A DNA stretch of 27,969 nt. Source: an uncultured Bilophila sp. (GTDB lineage Bacteria > Desulfobacterota > Desulfovibrionia > Desulfovibrionales > Desulfovibrionaceae). The DNA lies in the NCBI GenBank assembly GCA_902373525.1, contig CABKMN010000031.1, positions 1 through 27,969 of the forward strand. The letters run 5' to 3'. Positions 15,886 to 24,227 of the stretch are shown in pieces (the first letter of the stretch is position 1; the number at the start of each line of letters is the position of its first letter). Below the pieces are notes generated by a model. The model had not been told where the DNA came from and made no database searches. It saw only the letters and a list, made by a program, of their open reading frames with translations. A program made the translations under genes and the position numbers.

Positions 15886-16968
15886 ATGGCACGATGGTTC
15901 AAGATGCTGACGGGCGCTCTGGCGATGGCCCTTTTCGTGTCTTTTTCCTGCGCGGCGTTCGCGGCGGCTCCGGTCAAGATGCGCACCGCGTGGCTCGACG
16001 AGCATGAAGCCTTCCTTGTCTGGTACGCCAAAGAAAAAGGCTGGGACAAGGAGGAAGGGCTCGACCTCGAAATGTTGCTGTTCTCATCCGGCATGGCGCA
16101 GCTCAACGCCCTGCCTTCCGGGGAATGGGTGCTCGCCGGAACCGGCGCGGTGCCGGGCATGATGGGCGCGCTCCGCTACGGCACGTACACCGTCGCCATC
16201 ACCAACGACGAGTCCTACACCAACGCCCTGCTGCTTCGTCCCGACAGCCCCATTCTCAAGACCAAGGGCTATAATAAGGATTACCCCGAAGTGTACGGGC
16301 ATCCCGACGACGTGCGCGGCAAGACCTTCCTCATCACCACCATGTCCTCCCCGCACTTCACCCTGAGCCACTGGCTGCGCGTACTCGGCCTCAAGGAAAC
16401 CGACGTCGTGATCAAGAACATCGATCAGGCGCAGGGCCTCGCGGCTTTCGACAGCGGCATCGGCGACGGCGTCTGCCTGTGGGCTCCGCACATGTTCGTG
16501 GGCATGGACAAGGGCTGGAAGGTCGCGGGCACCCCGAACACCTGCGGCGTGGGCCTGCCCACCGTGCTCATGGGCGACAAGAAATTCTGTGACGAGCACC
16601 CCGAACTGGTCGCCAAGTTCCTGCGCGTGTTCCTGCGTTCCGCCAACATGCTCCAGAAGGAATCGCCCGAGGCCCTCGCCCCCGAATACTGCCGCTTCTT
16701 CCAGGAATTCGTGGGCAAGACCTTCACGCCGGAAATGGCCGCCCTCGACATCAGGACGCACCCCGTGTTCAACCTCGATCAGCAGATCGCCCTGTTCGAC
16801 GACGCCAACGGTCAGAGTACGGCCAGCAAGTGGATGGCCGACATCGCCGCCTTCTTCGCCAACGTGGGCCGGATCACGCCCGACGAGCTGAAGGTGGTCA
16901 AGGACGGCTCCTACGCCACGGGCAAGTTCCTGAAGCTCGTCCAGCGTCCCATCCCCGACTACAAGTAG
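15886..16968 (+). CDS. Periplasmic solute-binding protein (TauA/SsuA/NMT1-like)
   Basis: A 360-residue exported protein. The N-terminus MARWFKMLTGALAMALF... is a signal peptide with a likely cut after AFA (about residue 26). The mature part opens PVKMRTAWLDEHEAFLVWYAKEKGWDKEEGLDLEM, the usual first strand and helix of type 2 periplasmic-binding proteins for sulfonates, nitrate, bicarbonate or thiamine precursors. Later segments (GMAQLNALPSGEWVLAGTG and the hinge near HFTLSHWLRVLGL) fit the same fold. The start has AAAGGAG upstream. No permease or ATPase gene lies on either side, and it is closed off by a strong terminator, so it works with distant partners or as a receptor. A sulfonate such as taurine or isethionate would suit this kind of organism but is a guess. 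Confidence 0.78.
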   Translation: MARWFKMLTGALAMALFVSFSCAAFAAAPVKMRTAWLDEHEAFLVWYAKEKGWDKEEGLDLEMLLFSSGMAQLNALPSGEWVLAGTGAVPGMMGALRYGTYTVAITNDESYTNALLLRPDSPILKTKGYNKDYPEVYGHPDDVRGKTFLITTMSSPHFTLSHWLRVLGLKETDVVIKNIDQAQGLAAFDSGIGDGVCLWAPHMFVGMDKGWKVAGTPNTCGVGLPTVLMGDKKFCDEHPELVAKFLRVFLRSANMLQKESPEALAPEYCRFFQEFVGKTFTPEMAALDIRTHPVFNLDQQIALFDDANGQSTASKWMADIAAFFANVGRITPDELKVVKDGSYATGKFLKLVQRPIPDYK

Positions 16969-16995
16969 CTCGTGTCCCCCTCTGCCCTCCGCCTT

Positions 16996-17034
16996 GCCGG
17001 CCCTTCCTTAGAGAGGGGCCGGCCCGCTTTTTTT
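16996..17034 (+). terminator. Rho-independent terminator of the solute-binding protein gene
   Basis: An 11-pair GC-rich stem (16996-17006 with 17013-17023, one G-U pair) followed by seven T (17028-17034), about 28 bases after the stop. Confidence 0.88.
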
Positions 17035-17095
17035 CGCGGAAACGCATGATTCTAACTCTCTGAGCGAACAACCAGCGCGTTCCCGGAAGAAGGGC

Positions 17096-17136
17096 TTCCC
17101 TCTTTGGCCGTCGTCTGATAGTATGTGAAAGTTCAC
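17096..17136 (+). promoter_or_regulatory. Putative promoter with overlapping palindromic operator for hdr-flx
   Basis: TTCCCT (17096-17101), 17-base spacer, TAGTAT (17119-17124). The inverted repeat GTGAA-AG-TTCAC (17125-17136) follows immediately and would cover the transcription start. The half-site resembles those of CRP/FNR and Rex regulators, though the two-base centre is shorter than their usual spacing. A repressor reading the NADH or redox state would suit the operon. Confidence 0.4.
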
Positions 17137-17185
17137 CTTTGCATTGTGTCGGGGAAAACCCCGCGCCGTGCTCGCGGCGGGACGC

Positions 17186-17220
17186 AGGGGAGGGAAACGA
17201 AAAGTCCTCCTTTTTCTTTT
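17186..17220 (+). promoter_or_regulatory. Possible leader attenuator before hdrC
   Basis: AGGGGAGG (17186-17193) can pair with CCTCCTTT (17206-17213, two G-U pairs), directly followed by a T-rich run to 17220, some 95 bases before hdrC. Two further hairpins (GGGG-AAAA-CCCC near 17153-17164 and a GCCG/CGGC stem near 17165-17178) precede it, so the ~180-base leader is well structured. Confidence 0.35.
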
Positions 17221-17314
17221 CTCCAGCCCTGTTGCACCGTTAGAGTGGATATGTTAGATTTTTCTCGTGAAGAAGGTCTATTGGTCTTTGAACCACTATA
17301 CTGCCGGGAGAACC

Positions 17315-17884
17315 ATGGAAACAATCAATCTTGAAACCACACGCGACGAAGCCTTTCTTCGCGAGGTGGAAGCAGAAAGCGGTCAGAAAGTGACCACCTG
17401 CTACCAGTGTGGCAACTGCACGGCCGGGTGTCCCTGCGGCCCTGAGTATGACCTCCAGGTCAGCCAGGTCATGCGGGCGATCCAGCTCGGCAACAAGGAG
17501 ATGGCGCTGTCGAGCCGCTCCCTGTGGCTGTGCGTGTCGTGCTCGACCTGTACGTCGCGCTGCCCCAACAACATCGACGTCGCCAAGGTCATGGACGTGC
17601 TGCGGCACATGGCCTGGAAGGAAGGCAAAACGAACTACGCCATGTCGTCGTTCTGGCAGTCCTTCCTGACGACCGTCCGCCACTTCGGGCGCACCTACGA
17701 GCTGGGCGTCATGGCCATGTTCATGGCCCGCACCGGCCGGGTGTTCACCGACGTGGACCTTGCGCCGCGCATTCTGCCCAAGCAGAAGCTGCCCTTCAAA
17801 CCCCACACCATCGTCGGCAAGGACGCTGTGGCCCGCATCTTCAAGCGTTTCGACGAACAGCGCAGCGCCGAGGGGGACAAGTAA
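17315..17884 (+). CDS. hdrC: Heterodisulfide reductase-like subunit C (HdrC)
   Basis: A 189-residue cytoplasmic iron-sulfur protein that relays electrons between HdrA and HdrB in the Flx-Hdr complex. Two [4Fe-4S] motifs are complete: Cys29, Cys32, Cys35, Cys39 (CYQCGNCTAGCP) and Cys73, Cys76, Cys79, Cys83 (CVSCSTCTSRCP). The remainder is helical with no membrane span, so this is the soluble HdrC, not the HdrE-linked membrane form. The start METINLETTR has GGGAG just upstream; a longer frame exists but its upstream part has no ribosome site. It abuts hdrB with no spacing and opens the six-gene operon, after a long structured leader. Confidence 0.93.
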   Translation: METINLETTRDEAFLREVEAESGQKVTTCYQCGNCTAGCPCGPEYDLQVSQVMRAIQLGNKEMALSSRSLWLCVSCSTCTSRCPNNIDVAKVMDVLRHMAWKEGKTNYAMSSFWQSFLTTVRHFGRTYELGVMAMFMARTGRVFTDVDLAPRILPKQKLPFKPHTIVGKDAVARIFKRFDEQRSAEGDK

Positions 17885-18805
17885 ATGAAACTCGCCTATT
17901 ACCCCGGCTGTTCCGGTCAGGGAACGTCCGCCGAGTACGAGCGTTCCACCCGCGCCGTCTGCCGCGCGCTTGAAATCGCCCTGAAGGAAATCCCGGACTG
18001 GAGCTGCTGCGGCTCCACCCCGGCCCACGCCTGCGATCACGTGCTCTCCGCCGCCCTGTCCGCGCGCAACCTCGCGCTGGCCGCCGCCGACGGCGCCGAA
18101 CGCGTGGGCACGCCCTGCCCGAGCTGCCTCGCCAACCTCAAGACCGCCAAGTACCGCATGCAGGACGAGGCGTTCCGCGACAAGGTCAACGCCCTCCTCG
18201 ACAATCCCTGTCCCGAAGAGCTGCCCGAGACCGTGTCCATCCTTCAGGTGCTCGTTGAGGACTACGGCCTCGACGCCATCGCCGAAAAGGTCAAAAAGCC
18301 TCTCGAAGGCATCAAGGTCGCCTGTTATTACGGCTGTCTGATGAGCCGCCCCGCGGGCATCATGCAGTTCGACGACCCCGAAAACCCGATGGCGATGGAC
18401 AACATCATGACGGCGCTCGGCGCCGAAGTGGTGCCCTTCCCCCTGAAGACGGAATGCTGCGGCGCCGCCATGGGCATCCCCCGTCGCGACATCACCGCCC
18501 GCCTCACCGGCCGCATCCTTGAACGCGCGCAGGCTTTCGGCGCGGACGCCGTCGTCGTCGCCTGCCCGCTGTGCCACATGAACCTCGACCTGCGCCAGCG
18601 CCAGGCCGTGGGCGGAAACATGAAGATGCCGGTACTGTATTTCACGCAGCTCATGGGGCTGGCCCTCGGCCTGCCGCATCAGGAACTCGGCTTCGAAAAG
18701 CTCTGCGTCAGCCCCGACGAACTTCTGCGGAAGATCGACGCCGCGGCAGCCGCCAAGGCGGCCGCCGCGAAGGCCGATGAAGCCAAAGAGGAGGCCAAGG
18801 CATGA
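17885..18805 (+). CDS. hdrB: Heterodisulfide reductase-like subunit B (HdrB)
   Basis: A 306-residue catalytic subunit that in methanogens reduces the CoM-S-S-CoB disulfide at non-cubane [4Fe-4S] clusters held by two CCG domains. Both CCG domains are intact. The first has Cys9, the Cys41-Cys42 pair and CPSC (78-81); the second has ACYYGC, TECCG and CPLC. In sulfate reducers the disulfide partner is unknown; the DsrC protein is the usual proposal. The last 25 residues are an Ala/Lys/Glu-rich tail (AAAAAKAAAAKADEAKEEAKA) not needed by the family core. GAGGGGG lies before the ATG, which follows the hdrC stop directly, and the end overlaps hdrA by four bases. Confidence 0.93.
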   Translation: MKLAYYPGCSGQGTSAEYERSTRAVCRALEIALKEIPDWSCCGSTPAHACDHVLSAALSARNLALAAADGAERVGTPCPSCLANLKTAKYRMQDEAFRDKVNALLDNPCPEELPETVSILQVLVEDYGLDAIAEKVKKPLEGIKVACYYGCLMSRPAGIMQFDDPENPMAMDNIMTALGAEVVPFPLKTECCGAAMGIPRRDITARLTGRILERAQAFGADAVVVACPLCHMNLDLRQRQAVGGNMKMPVLYFTQLMGLALGLPHQELGFEKLCVSPDELLRKIDAAAAAKAAAAKADEAKEEAKA

Positions 18806-20763
18806 AACTAGGCGTTTTTATCTGCCACTGCGGGTCGAACATCGCCGGGACCGTTGACTGCGCCAAAGTCGCCGAAATCGCCCGGACCTACCCCGACGTG
18901 GCCTTCGCCACCGATACCATGTACACCTGCTCGGAACCCGGTCAGGAAGAAATCGTCGCCGCCATCAAGGAACACCGCCTCGACGGCGTCGTCGTAGCCT
19001 CCTGTACCCCGCGCATGCACGAGCCGACCTTCCGCCGCACCGTGGAACGCGCCGGGCTCAACAAATACATGTTCGAAATGGCCAATATCCGCGAACACGT
19101 GTCGTGGATCGGCAAGGACAAGGAAGCCAACACCAACAAGGCCGCGGAACTCGTGCGCATCGCCGTTGAAAAGCTGCGCCGCGACAACCCGCTGTTCTCC
19201 AAGTCCTTCGAATCCACCAAGCGCGTGCTCGTCATCGGCGGCGGCGTGGCCGGCATTCAGGCCGCCCTCGACTGCGCCGACGCGGGCCTCGACGTGCTCC
19301 TCGTGGAACGCGAAAGCCACATCGGCGGCAAGATGGCGAAGCTCGACAAGACCTTCCCCACCGTCGACTGCTCGAGCTGCATTCTCGGCCCCAAGATGGT
19401 CGACGTCGCCCAGCATCCCAAAATCACGCTCATGGCCGCTTCCGAAGTGACCAACGTGGCGGGCTATGTGGGCAACTTCACCGTGACCATCAAAAAGAAG
19501 GCCACCTACGTCGACTGGTCCAAGTGCACCGGCTGCGGCGCCTGCATGGACAAGTGCCCCGCCAAGAAGACGCCCGACAAATTCAATGAATTCGTCGGCC
19601 CCACCACGGCGATCAACATCCCCTTCCCGCAGGCGATCCCCAAGAAGGCCACCATCAATCCCGAATACTGCCGCAAGCTCACCTCGGGCAAATGCGGCGT
19701 GTGCGCGAAGGTGTGCCCCACCGGGGCCATCAACTACGAAATGAAGGATGAGGAAGTTACGGAAACCGTGGGCGCCATCGTGGCCGCCACCGGCTACGAC
19801 CTCATGGACTGGACGGTCTACGGCCAGTACGGCGCGGGCCAGTACCCCGACGTCATCACCTCGCTCCAGTACGAACGCATCATGTCCGCCTCCGGTCCCA
19901 CCGGCGGCCACATCAAGCGCCCGTCCGACGGCAAGGAACCCAAGAGCGTCGTCTTCATCCAGTGCGTCGGCTCCCGCGACCGCTCCATCGGGCGTCCCTA
20001 CTGCTCCGGCTTCTGCTGCATGTACACCGCCAAGCAGGCCGTGCTCACCAAGGACCACATCCCCGATTCCCAGTCCTACGTCTTCTATATGGACATCCGT
20101 TCCAACGCGAAGCTGTATGACGAGTTCACCCGCCGCGCCATTGAGGAATACGGCACGCAGTACATCCGCGGCCGCGTTTCCGCCATCCAGCCCGACGGGC
20201 ACGGACAGTACATCGTGCGCGGCGCGGACACCCTGCTCGGCAAGCCCGTTGAGGTGAAGGCCGACATGGTCGTGCTCGCCGTGGGCATCGAAGGGGCCAA
20301 GGGCGCGAACAAGCTCGCAGAAACCCTGCACATCTCCTACGACAACTTCGGGTTCTTCATGGAATCCCACTGCAAGCTCCGTCCCGTGGAGACGAACACC
20401 GCCGGCGTGTTCCTCGCGGGCGTGGCGCAGGGTCCCAAGGACATCCCGTCGTCCGTCGCGCAGGGCAGCGGCGCCGCCGCCAAGGTGATCGGCCTGCTCT
20501 CCAAGCCGCTCCTCGAAAGCGACCCGCAGATTTCCGTCGTGGACATCAAGCGGTGCGTGGGCTGCGGCAAGTGCATCAAGGTGTGCCCGTTCCAGGCCAT
20601 CGTCGAAAAGGAAATTCGTGGCGAAAAGAAGGCGCAGACCATTGAGGCCGTGTGTCAGGGCTGCGGTCTCTGCACCGCCACCTGCCCGCAGGGCGCCATT
20701 CAGCTCTCCCACTTCACCGACAACCAGATCCTTGCGGAGGTAGACGCTCTATGTCGGTTCTGA
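18802..20763 (+). CDS. hdrA: Heterodisulfide reductase-like subunit A (HdrA), FAD and iron-sulfur
   Basis: A 653-residue flavoprotein, the electron-bifurcating core of Hdr complexes. An N-terminal domain with CHCGSN and SCTPRMHEP binds a cluster. The thioredoxin-reductase-like FAD domain has VIGGGVAGIQAAL (146-158). Conserved cysteines 190 and 193 lie in DCSSCILGPKM. Inserted ferredoxin clusters lie at Cys242-252 (CTGCGACMDKCP) and about 290-310. The C-terminal ferredoxin domain has CVGCGKCIKVCP (from 585) and CQGCGLCTATCP (from 618). It is full length for the family. Like other HdrA it probably splits electron pairs from NADH (via FlxA) to ferredoxin and to HdrB. The stop overlaps the start of the next gene by 13 bases, so the two are likely translationally coupled. 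Confidence 0.95.
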   Translation: MKLGVFICHCGSNIAGTVDCAKVAEIARTYPDVAFATDTMYTCSEPGQEEIVAAIKEHRLDGVVVASCTPRMHEPTFRRTVERAGLNKYMFEMANIREHVSWIGKDKEANTNKAAELVRIAVEKLRRDNPLFSKSFESTKRVLVIGGGVAGIQAALDCADAGLDVLLVERESHIGGKMAKLDKTFPTVDCSSCILGPKMVDVAQHPKITLMAASEVTNVAGYVGNFTVTIKKKATYVDWSKCTGCGACMDKCPAKKTPDKFNEFVGPTTAINIPFPQAIPKKATINPEYCRKLTSGKCGVCAKVCPTGAINYEMKDEEVTETVGAIVAATGYDLMDWTVYGQYGAGQYPDVITSLQYERIMSASGPTGGHIKRPSDGKEPKSVVFIQCVGSRDRSIGRPYCSGFCCMYTAKQAVLTKDHIPDSQSYVFYMDIRSNAKLYDEFTRRAIEEYGTQYIRGRVSAIQPDGHGQYIVRGADTLLGKPVEVKADMVVLAVGIEGAKGANKLAETLHISYDNFGFFMESHCKLRPVETNTAGVFLAGVAQGPKDIPSSVAQGSGAAAKVIGLLSKPLLESDPQISVVDIKRCVGCGKCIKVCPFQAIVEKEIRGEKKAQTIEAVCQGCGLCTATCPQGAIQLSHFTDNQILAEVDALCRF

Positions 20764-22220
20764 CAGGCAAAGAACTCCGGATCGTAGGCTTCCTCTGCAA
20801 CTGGTGCTCCTATGGCGGCGCCGACACTGCGGGGGTCGCTCGTTTCACCCAGCCTACGGACCTGCGTATCATCCGCGTCCCCTGCTCGGGCCGCGTCAAT
20901 CCCCTGTTCCCCCTGAAAGCCCTGCTTTCCGGCGCGGACGGGGTGCTCGTGTCCGGCTGTCACCCGCGTGACTGCCACTACTCGGAAGGCAACTACTACG
21001 CCCGCCGCCGTCTCGAAACACTGAAGGAATTCCTGCCCATCATCGGCATCGATCCCCGTCGCTTCGAGTACACCTGGGTGTCCGCCTCCGAAGGCCAGCG
21101 CTGGCAGGCCGTGGTCACCGCGTTCACCGAACGCGTCCACAAGCTCGGACCCGCGCCCAAGTTCGAGGAAGCCAAGCCGCTCTTCGTCATGCCCGACCTT
21201 GAGCTGCCCGCGCCCCTGCGTCCCCTCGGCTGCGGCACCAACCCCGCCGCGATGACCGAGCTCAAGGGCCAGATCAAGGCCGCCCTCGAAGCCAAGGAAG
21301 TCGAGTTCGTCATGGGCTGGCAGCAGGGCTTCGACGGCCTGCACGCCACGCCGCTGTACATGCGCAAACCCGAGGACGTCGAAAAGCTCATCTGGGGCCC
21401 GCTCAACGTCCATTCCCTCGCCACCTACCTGCCCCTCTTCAAGGGCAAGAAGGTCGGCATCGTGGTCAAGGGCTGCGACTCGCGCGGCGTTGTGGAACTC
21501 CTTCAGGAGAACCTCATCAACCGTGAGGACGTGGTCATCTTCGGCATGGGCTGCAACGGCACCGTCGACGTGAGCCGCGTGCTCGCCAAGATCGGCGACG
21601 TCACCGAAGTCGAATCCGTGACCGGCACCGGCGCCACCCTCAAGGTCCGCGCCGACGGCAAGGACTACGAGTTCGCCATGCAGGACGTGGCGCAGGACAA
21701 GTGCCGCGCCTGCACCGTGCCCAACGCGGTCATCCACGACCACTTCGCGGGTTCGCCCACGAACATCCCGGACGGCGCCCAGCCCGCCATGCCCGCCATC
21801 ATGACCTTCCTCGACGGCCTGAGCCTTGAGGAACGCATGGGCTTCTGGCGCGGCCACATCGAGCGCTGCATCCGCTGCTACGCCTGCCGCAACGCGTGCC
21901 CCATGTGCGTGTGCCGCGACAACTGCGTGGCCGACAGCCGCGAGCCGCACTGGCTCACTCAGGAAGATACGCCGACCCAGAAGATGTTCTTCCAGCTCAT
22001 CCACGCGATGCACCTCGCCGGACGCTGCACCGGCTGCGGCGAATGCAACCGCGCCTGCCCGATGGGCATTCCGGTCGGGGCCCTCAAGCTCCAGATGGGC
22101 CGCGTCGTGAAGAAGCTGTTCGAGTACGCCCCCGGCATGGACGTGGACGCCGTGCCTCCGCTGCTCGGCTTCCAGCTTGAGGAAAAGAACATCCACGAAC
22201 ACCATATCGAGGGAGCATAA
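20751..22220 (+). CDS. FlxD-FlxC fusion: MvhD-like domain joined to an iron-sulfur subunit
   Basis: A 489-residue protein with two parts. Residues 1 to about 135 are MvhD/FlxD-like, the small [2Fe-2S] domain that passes electrons to HdrA: Cys16, Cys19, Cys45, Cys70 and Cys75 in FLCNWCSYGGADTAG, VPCSG and SGCHPRDCHY. From about residue 190 the protein resembles FlxC/coenzyme F420-reducing beta-type subunits (GKKVGIVVKGCDSRGVVELLQE). It ends in two ferredoxin motifs, from Cys373 (CIRCYACRNACP) and from Cys426 (CTGCGECNRACP). A Pro/Leu-rich linker (about 140-185) joins them. Flx clusters are usually described with flxC and flxD as separate genes; here one open frame, without frameshift, covers both. 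The ATG has GGAGG 11 bases upstream inside hdrA. Confidence 0.85.
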   Translation: MSVLTGKELRIVGFLCNWCSYGGADTAGVARFTQPTDLRIIRVPCSGRVNPLFPLKALLSGADGVLVSGCHPRDCHYSEGNYYARRRLETLKEFLPIIGIDPRRFEYTWVSASEGQRWQAVVTAFTERVHKLGPAPKFEEAKPLFVMPDLELPAPLRPLGCGTNPAAMTELKGQIKAALEAKEVEFVMGWQQGFDGLHATPLYMRKPEDVEKLIWGPLNVHSLATYLPLFKGKKVGIVVKGCDSRGVVELLQENLINREDVVIFGMGCNGTVDVSRVLAKIGDVTEVESVTGTGATLKVRADGKDYEFAMQDVAQDKCRACTVPNAVIHDHFAGSPTNIPDGAQPAMPAIMTFLDGLSLEERMGFWRGHIERCIRCYACRNACPMCVCRDNCVADSREPHWLTQEDTPTQKMFFQLIHAMHLAGRCTGCGECNRACPMGIPVGALKLQMGRVVKKLFEYAPGMDVDAVPPLLGFQLEEKNIHEHHIEGA

Positions 22221-22224
22221 ACGC

Positions 22225-23277
22225 ATGAGCGCCATACGATTCCTCGCTGCCGACAAGCTGGCCTCCTGGCTGGCCGAAGTGGCGGCATCCCGGCAGGTGC
22301 TGGCCCCTCGTCAGGAGGGCAAAGCGGTTGTGTTCCGGCCTCTCGTGGCCGGAGAAACGCCGTCGCTGGCCCGCGCCACGATATCCCCGAAGACCGCCGT
22401 GTTCCCCGCCTGTGAAACGCTGATCCGCTTCACCGGCGAAAAGGACCCGGAAAATCCGGCCAAGCTGAACATGAAACTGGACGACACCCCCGACGCTCCG
22501 GCCCGGATGGTGTTCGGGTGCCGCTCCTGCGACGCCCGCGGCTTCGCCGTGCTCGACAAGCCCTTCCTTGAAGGCAAGTTCCAGGACGCCTACTACAAGG
22601 CCCGCCGCGACAACCTGCTGGTCGTCACCCGGACCTGCGACAATCCGTGCAGCACCTGCTTCTGCCACTGGACGGGCGGCGGCCCCGCCAACCCCACCGG
22701 CTCCGACGTGCTGCTCACCGCGGTGAACGGCGGCTTCGTGCTTGAAGCCGTGTCCGAGAAGGGCGAAGCCTTCCTCGGCGGGACCAAGCTCCCCGACGGC
22801 GCGGACAAGATGGACGAAGCCAAGGCCAACCGCGCCAAGGCCGAAGCGGGCATGAAGCCCGCGCCCGATCTGTCCAAGGCGCCCCGCCGCCTCGAACAGC
22901 GCTTCACCGACGTGGAGTTCTGGGCGCAGCAGACCGCGAAATGCCTTTCCTGCGGCGCGTGCACCTACATGTGCCCGACCTGCCAGTGCTTCAACATCTC
23001 CGACGAGGGCAACCCCCTCGAAGGCCGCCGGCTGCGCAGCTGGGACAACTGCATGTCCCCCCTGTTCACCCGTGAAGCCAGCGGGCACAACCCCCGCACG
23101 GCCAAGGCCCTGCGCATGCGCAACCGCGTTTCGCACAAGTACTGGTACGCTCCCGACTACAGCGACGGGCGTTTCGCCTGCACCGGCTGCGGTCGGTGCA
23201 TCAAGCAGTGCCCGGTGTCGCTGGACATCCGTGAAATTGTCCTCAACGCCATCGCGGATGACGCGGAAGCCAAATAA
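22225..23277 (+). CDS. flxB: FlxB-like dicluster ferredoxin subunit
   Basis: A 350-residue cytoplasmic iron-sulfur protein of the type found as FlxB and as the beta subunit of sulfhydrogenase/anaerobic sulfite reductase (AsrA-like). The N-terminal half carries GCRSCDARGFAVLDK and RTCDNPCSTCFC, conserved Cys clusters of the family. The C-terminal half has two [4Fe-4S] motifs, Cys240-Cys250 (CLSCGACTYMCP, followed by TCQC) and Cys319-Cys329 (CTGCGRCIKQCP). It should conduct electrons between FlxA and the FlxC/FlxD part. The start MSAIRFLAADK lies four bases after the previous stop, with GAGGGAG upstream; flxA follows after 11 bases. Confidence 0.87.
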   Translation: MSAIRFLAADKLASWLAEVAASRQVLAPRQEGKAVVFRPLVAGETPSLARATISPKTAVFPACETLIRFTGEKDPENPAKLNMKLDDTPDAPARMVFGCRSCDARGFAVLDKPFLEGKFQDAYYKARRDNLLVVTRTCDNPCSTCFCHWTGGGPANPTGSDVLLTAVNGGFVLEAVSEKGEAFLGGTKLPDGADKMDEAKANRAKAEAGMKPAPDLSKAPRRLEQRFTDVEFWAQQTAKCLSCGACTYMCPTCQCFNISDEGNPLEGRRLRSWDNCMSPLFTREASGHNPRTAKALRMRNRVSHKYWYAPDYSDGRFACTGCGRCIKQCPVSLDIREIVLNAIADDAEAK

Positions 23278-23288
23278 GGAGTCTGAAC

Positions 23289-24125
23289 ATGGCAGGGACG
23301 CACAATCCCCTCTTGCCTGAAATGGCGACCGTCATCGAAACCGTGCAGGAAACGCACAACATCAAAACGTTCCGCGTGCGTTTCGATGATGAAGAAAAAA
23401 TGAAGAACTTCACCTTCCAGCCCGGACAGGTGGGGCAGCTCTCCGTTTTCGGCGTGGGCGAGTCGACCTTCGTGATCAACTCTTCCCCGACCCGTATGGA
23501 TTACCTCCAGTTCTCCGTGATGAAGGCCGGCGAAAACACCGCCGCCCTGCACAAGCTCAACGCCGGCGACAAGATCGGCGTGCGCGCTCCGCTCGGCAAC
23601 TGGTTCCCCTACAATGAATGGAAGGGCAAGAACATCTTCTTCATCGGCGGCGGCATCGGCATGGCCCCCATCCGCACCATCATGGTCTACCTGCTGGACA
23701 ACCGCAAGGATTACGGCGACATCAGCCTGCTGTACGGCGCCAAGACCCCCGCGGACCTGTCCTTCCAGTCCGACATGCCCGAATGGCTGGAACGCAAGGA
23801 CCTGAACGTCACCCTGACCATCGACAACCCCGCCGACGGCTGGGAACACAAGGTCGGCCTCATCCCCAACGTGCTGAAGGAAATCGGGCCCAAGCCCGAC
23901 AACACCATCGCCGTTCTCTGCGGCCCGCCGATCATGATCAAGTTCACCCTCGCGGCCCTCGTCGAACTGGGCTTCCCGGACGACCAGATATACACCACGC
24001 TGGAAAAACGCATGAAGTGCGGCATCGGCATCTGCGGACGCTGCAACATCGGCGGCAAGCTCGTCTGTCTGGACGGCCCCGTCTTCTCCAACAAGCAGCT
24101 TAAGGAACTTCCCCCCGAGCTGTAA
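23289..24125 (+). CDS. flxA: FlxA-like NAD(P)H oxidoreductase subunit (FNR family, FAD and [2Fe-2S])
   Basis: A 278-residue flavoprotein that is the NADH entry (or exit) point of the complex. It follows the dihydroorotate dehydrogenase electron-transfer/PyrK plan. An FAD beta-barrel (about 1-105) contains FVINSSPTR in the flavin-binding position. The NAD-binding domain has FFIGGGIGMAPIRTIMVYLL (about 117-137) and CGPPIMI. A [2Fe-2S] site uses Cys244, Cys249, Cys252 and Cys260 (KCGIGICGRC...VC). AAGGAG lies before the ATG. It is the last gene of hdrCBA-flxDC-flxB-flxA and is followed by a purine-arm-first hairpin and then a proper terminator. Confidence 0.9.
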   Translation: MAGTHNPLLPEMATVIETVQETHNIKTFRVRFDDEEKMKNFTFQPGQVGQLSVFGVGESTFVINSSPTRMDYLQFSVMKAGENTAALHKLNAGDKIGVRAPLGNWFPYNEWKGKNIFFIGGGIGMAPIRTIMVYLLDNRKDYGDISLLYGAKTPADLSFQSDMPEWLERKDLNVTLTIDNPADGWEHKVGLIPNVLKEIGPKPDNTIAVLCGPPIMIKFTLAALVELGFPDDQIYTTLEKRMKCGIGICGRCNIGGKLVCLDGPVFSNKQLKELPPEL

Positions 24126-24142
24126 GATGATCGCCTGAACAG

Positions 24143-24175
24143 GGGGAGAGGAAGCCCTCAGGGTTTCCTCTCCCC
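24143..24175 (+). repeat. Purine-arm-first hairpin after flxA
   Basis: A 15-pair stem (24143-24157 with 24161-24175, one G-U pair) and a three-base loop, 17 bases after the stop. The first arm is GGGGAGAGGAA-like and the second its pyrimidine partner. There is no T run, and a true terminator follows about 50 bases later. Confidence 0.7.
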
Positions 24176-24227
24176 TCCCCAACCTTCCATCTGCCGAGAC
24201 ATTCGTACGGGAGACGGAGGGGCGACG

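Noticed and set aside
18808..20712. 634-residue minus-strand frame opposite hdrA
   Set aside because: Antisense shadow with biased Gly/His/Val composition; hdrA carries all cluster and FAD motifs.
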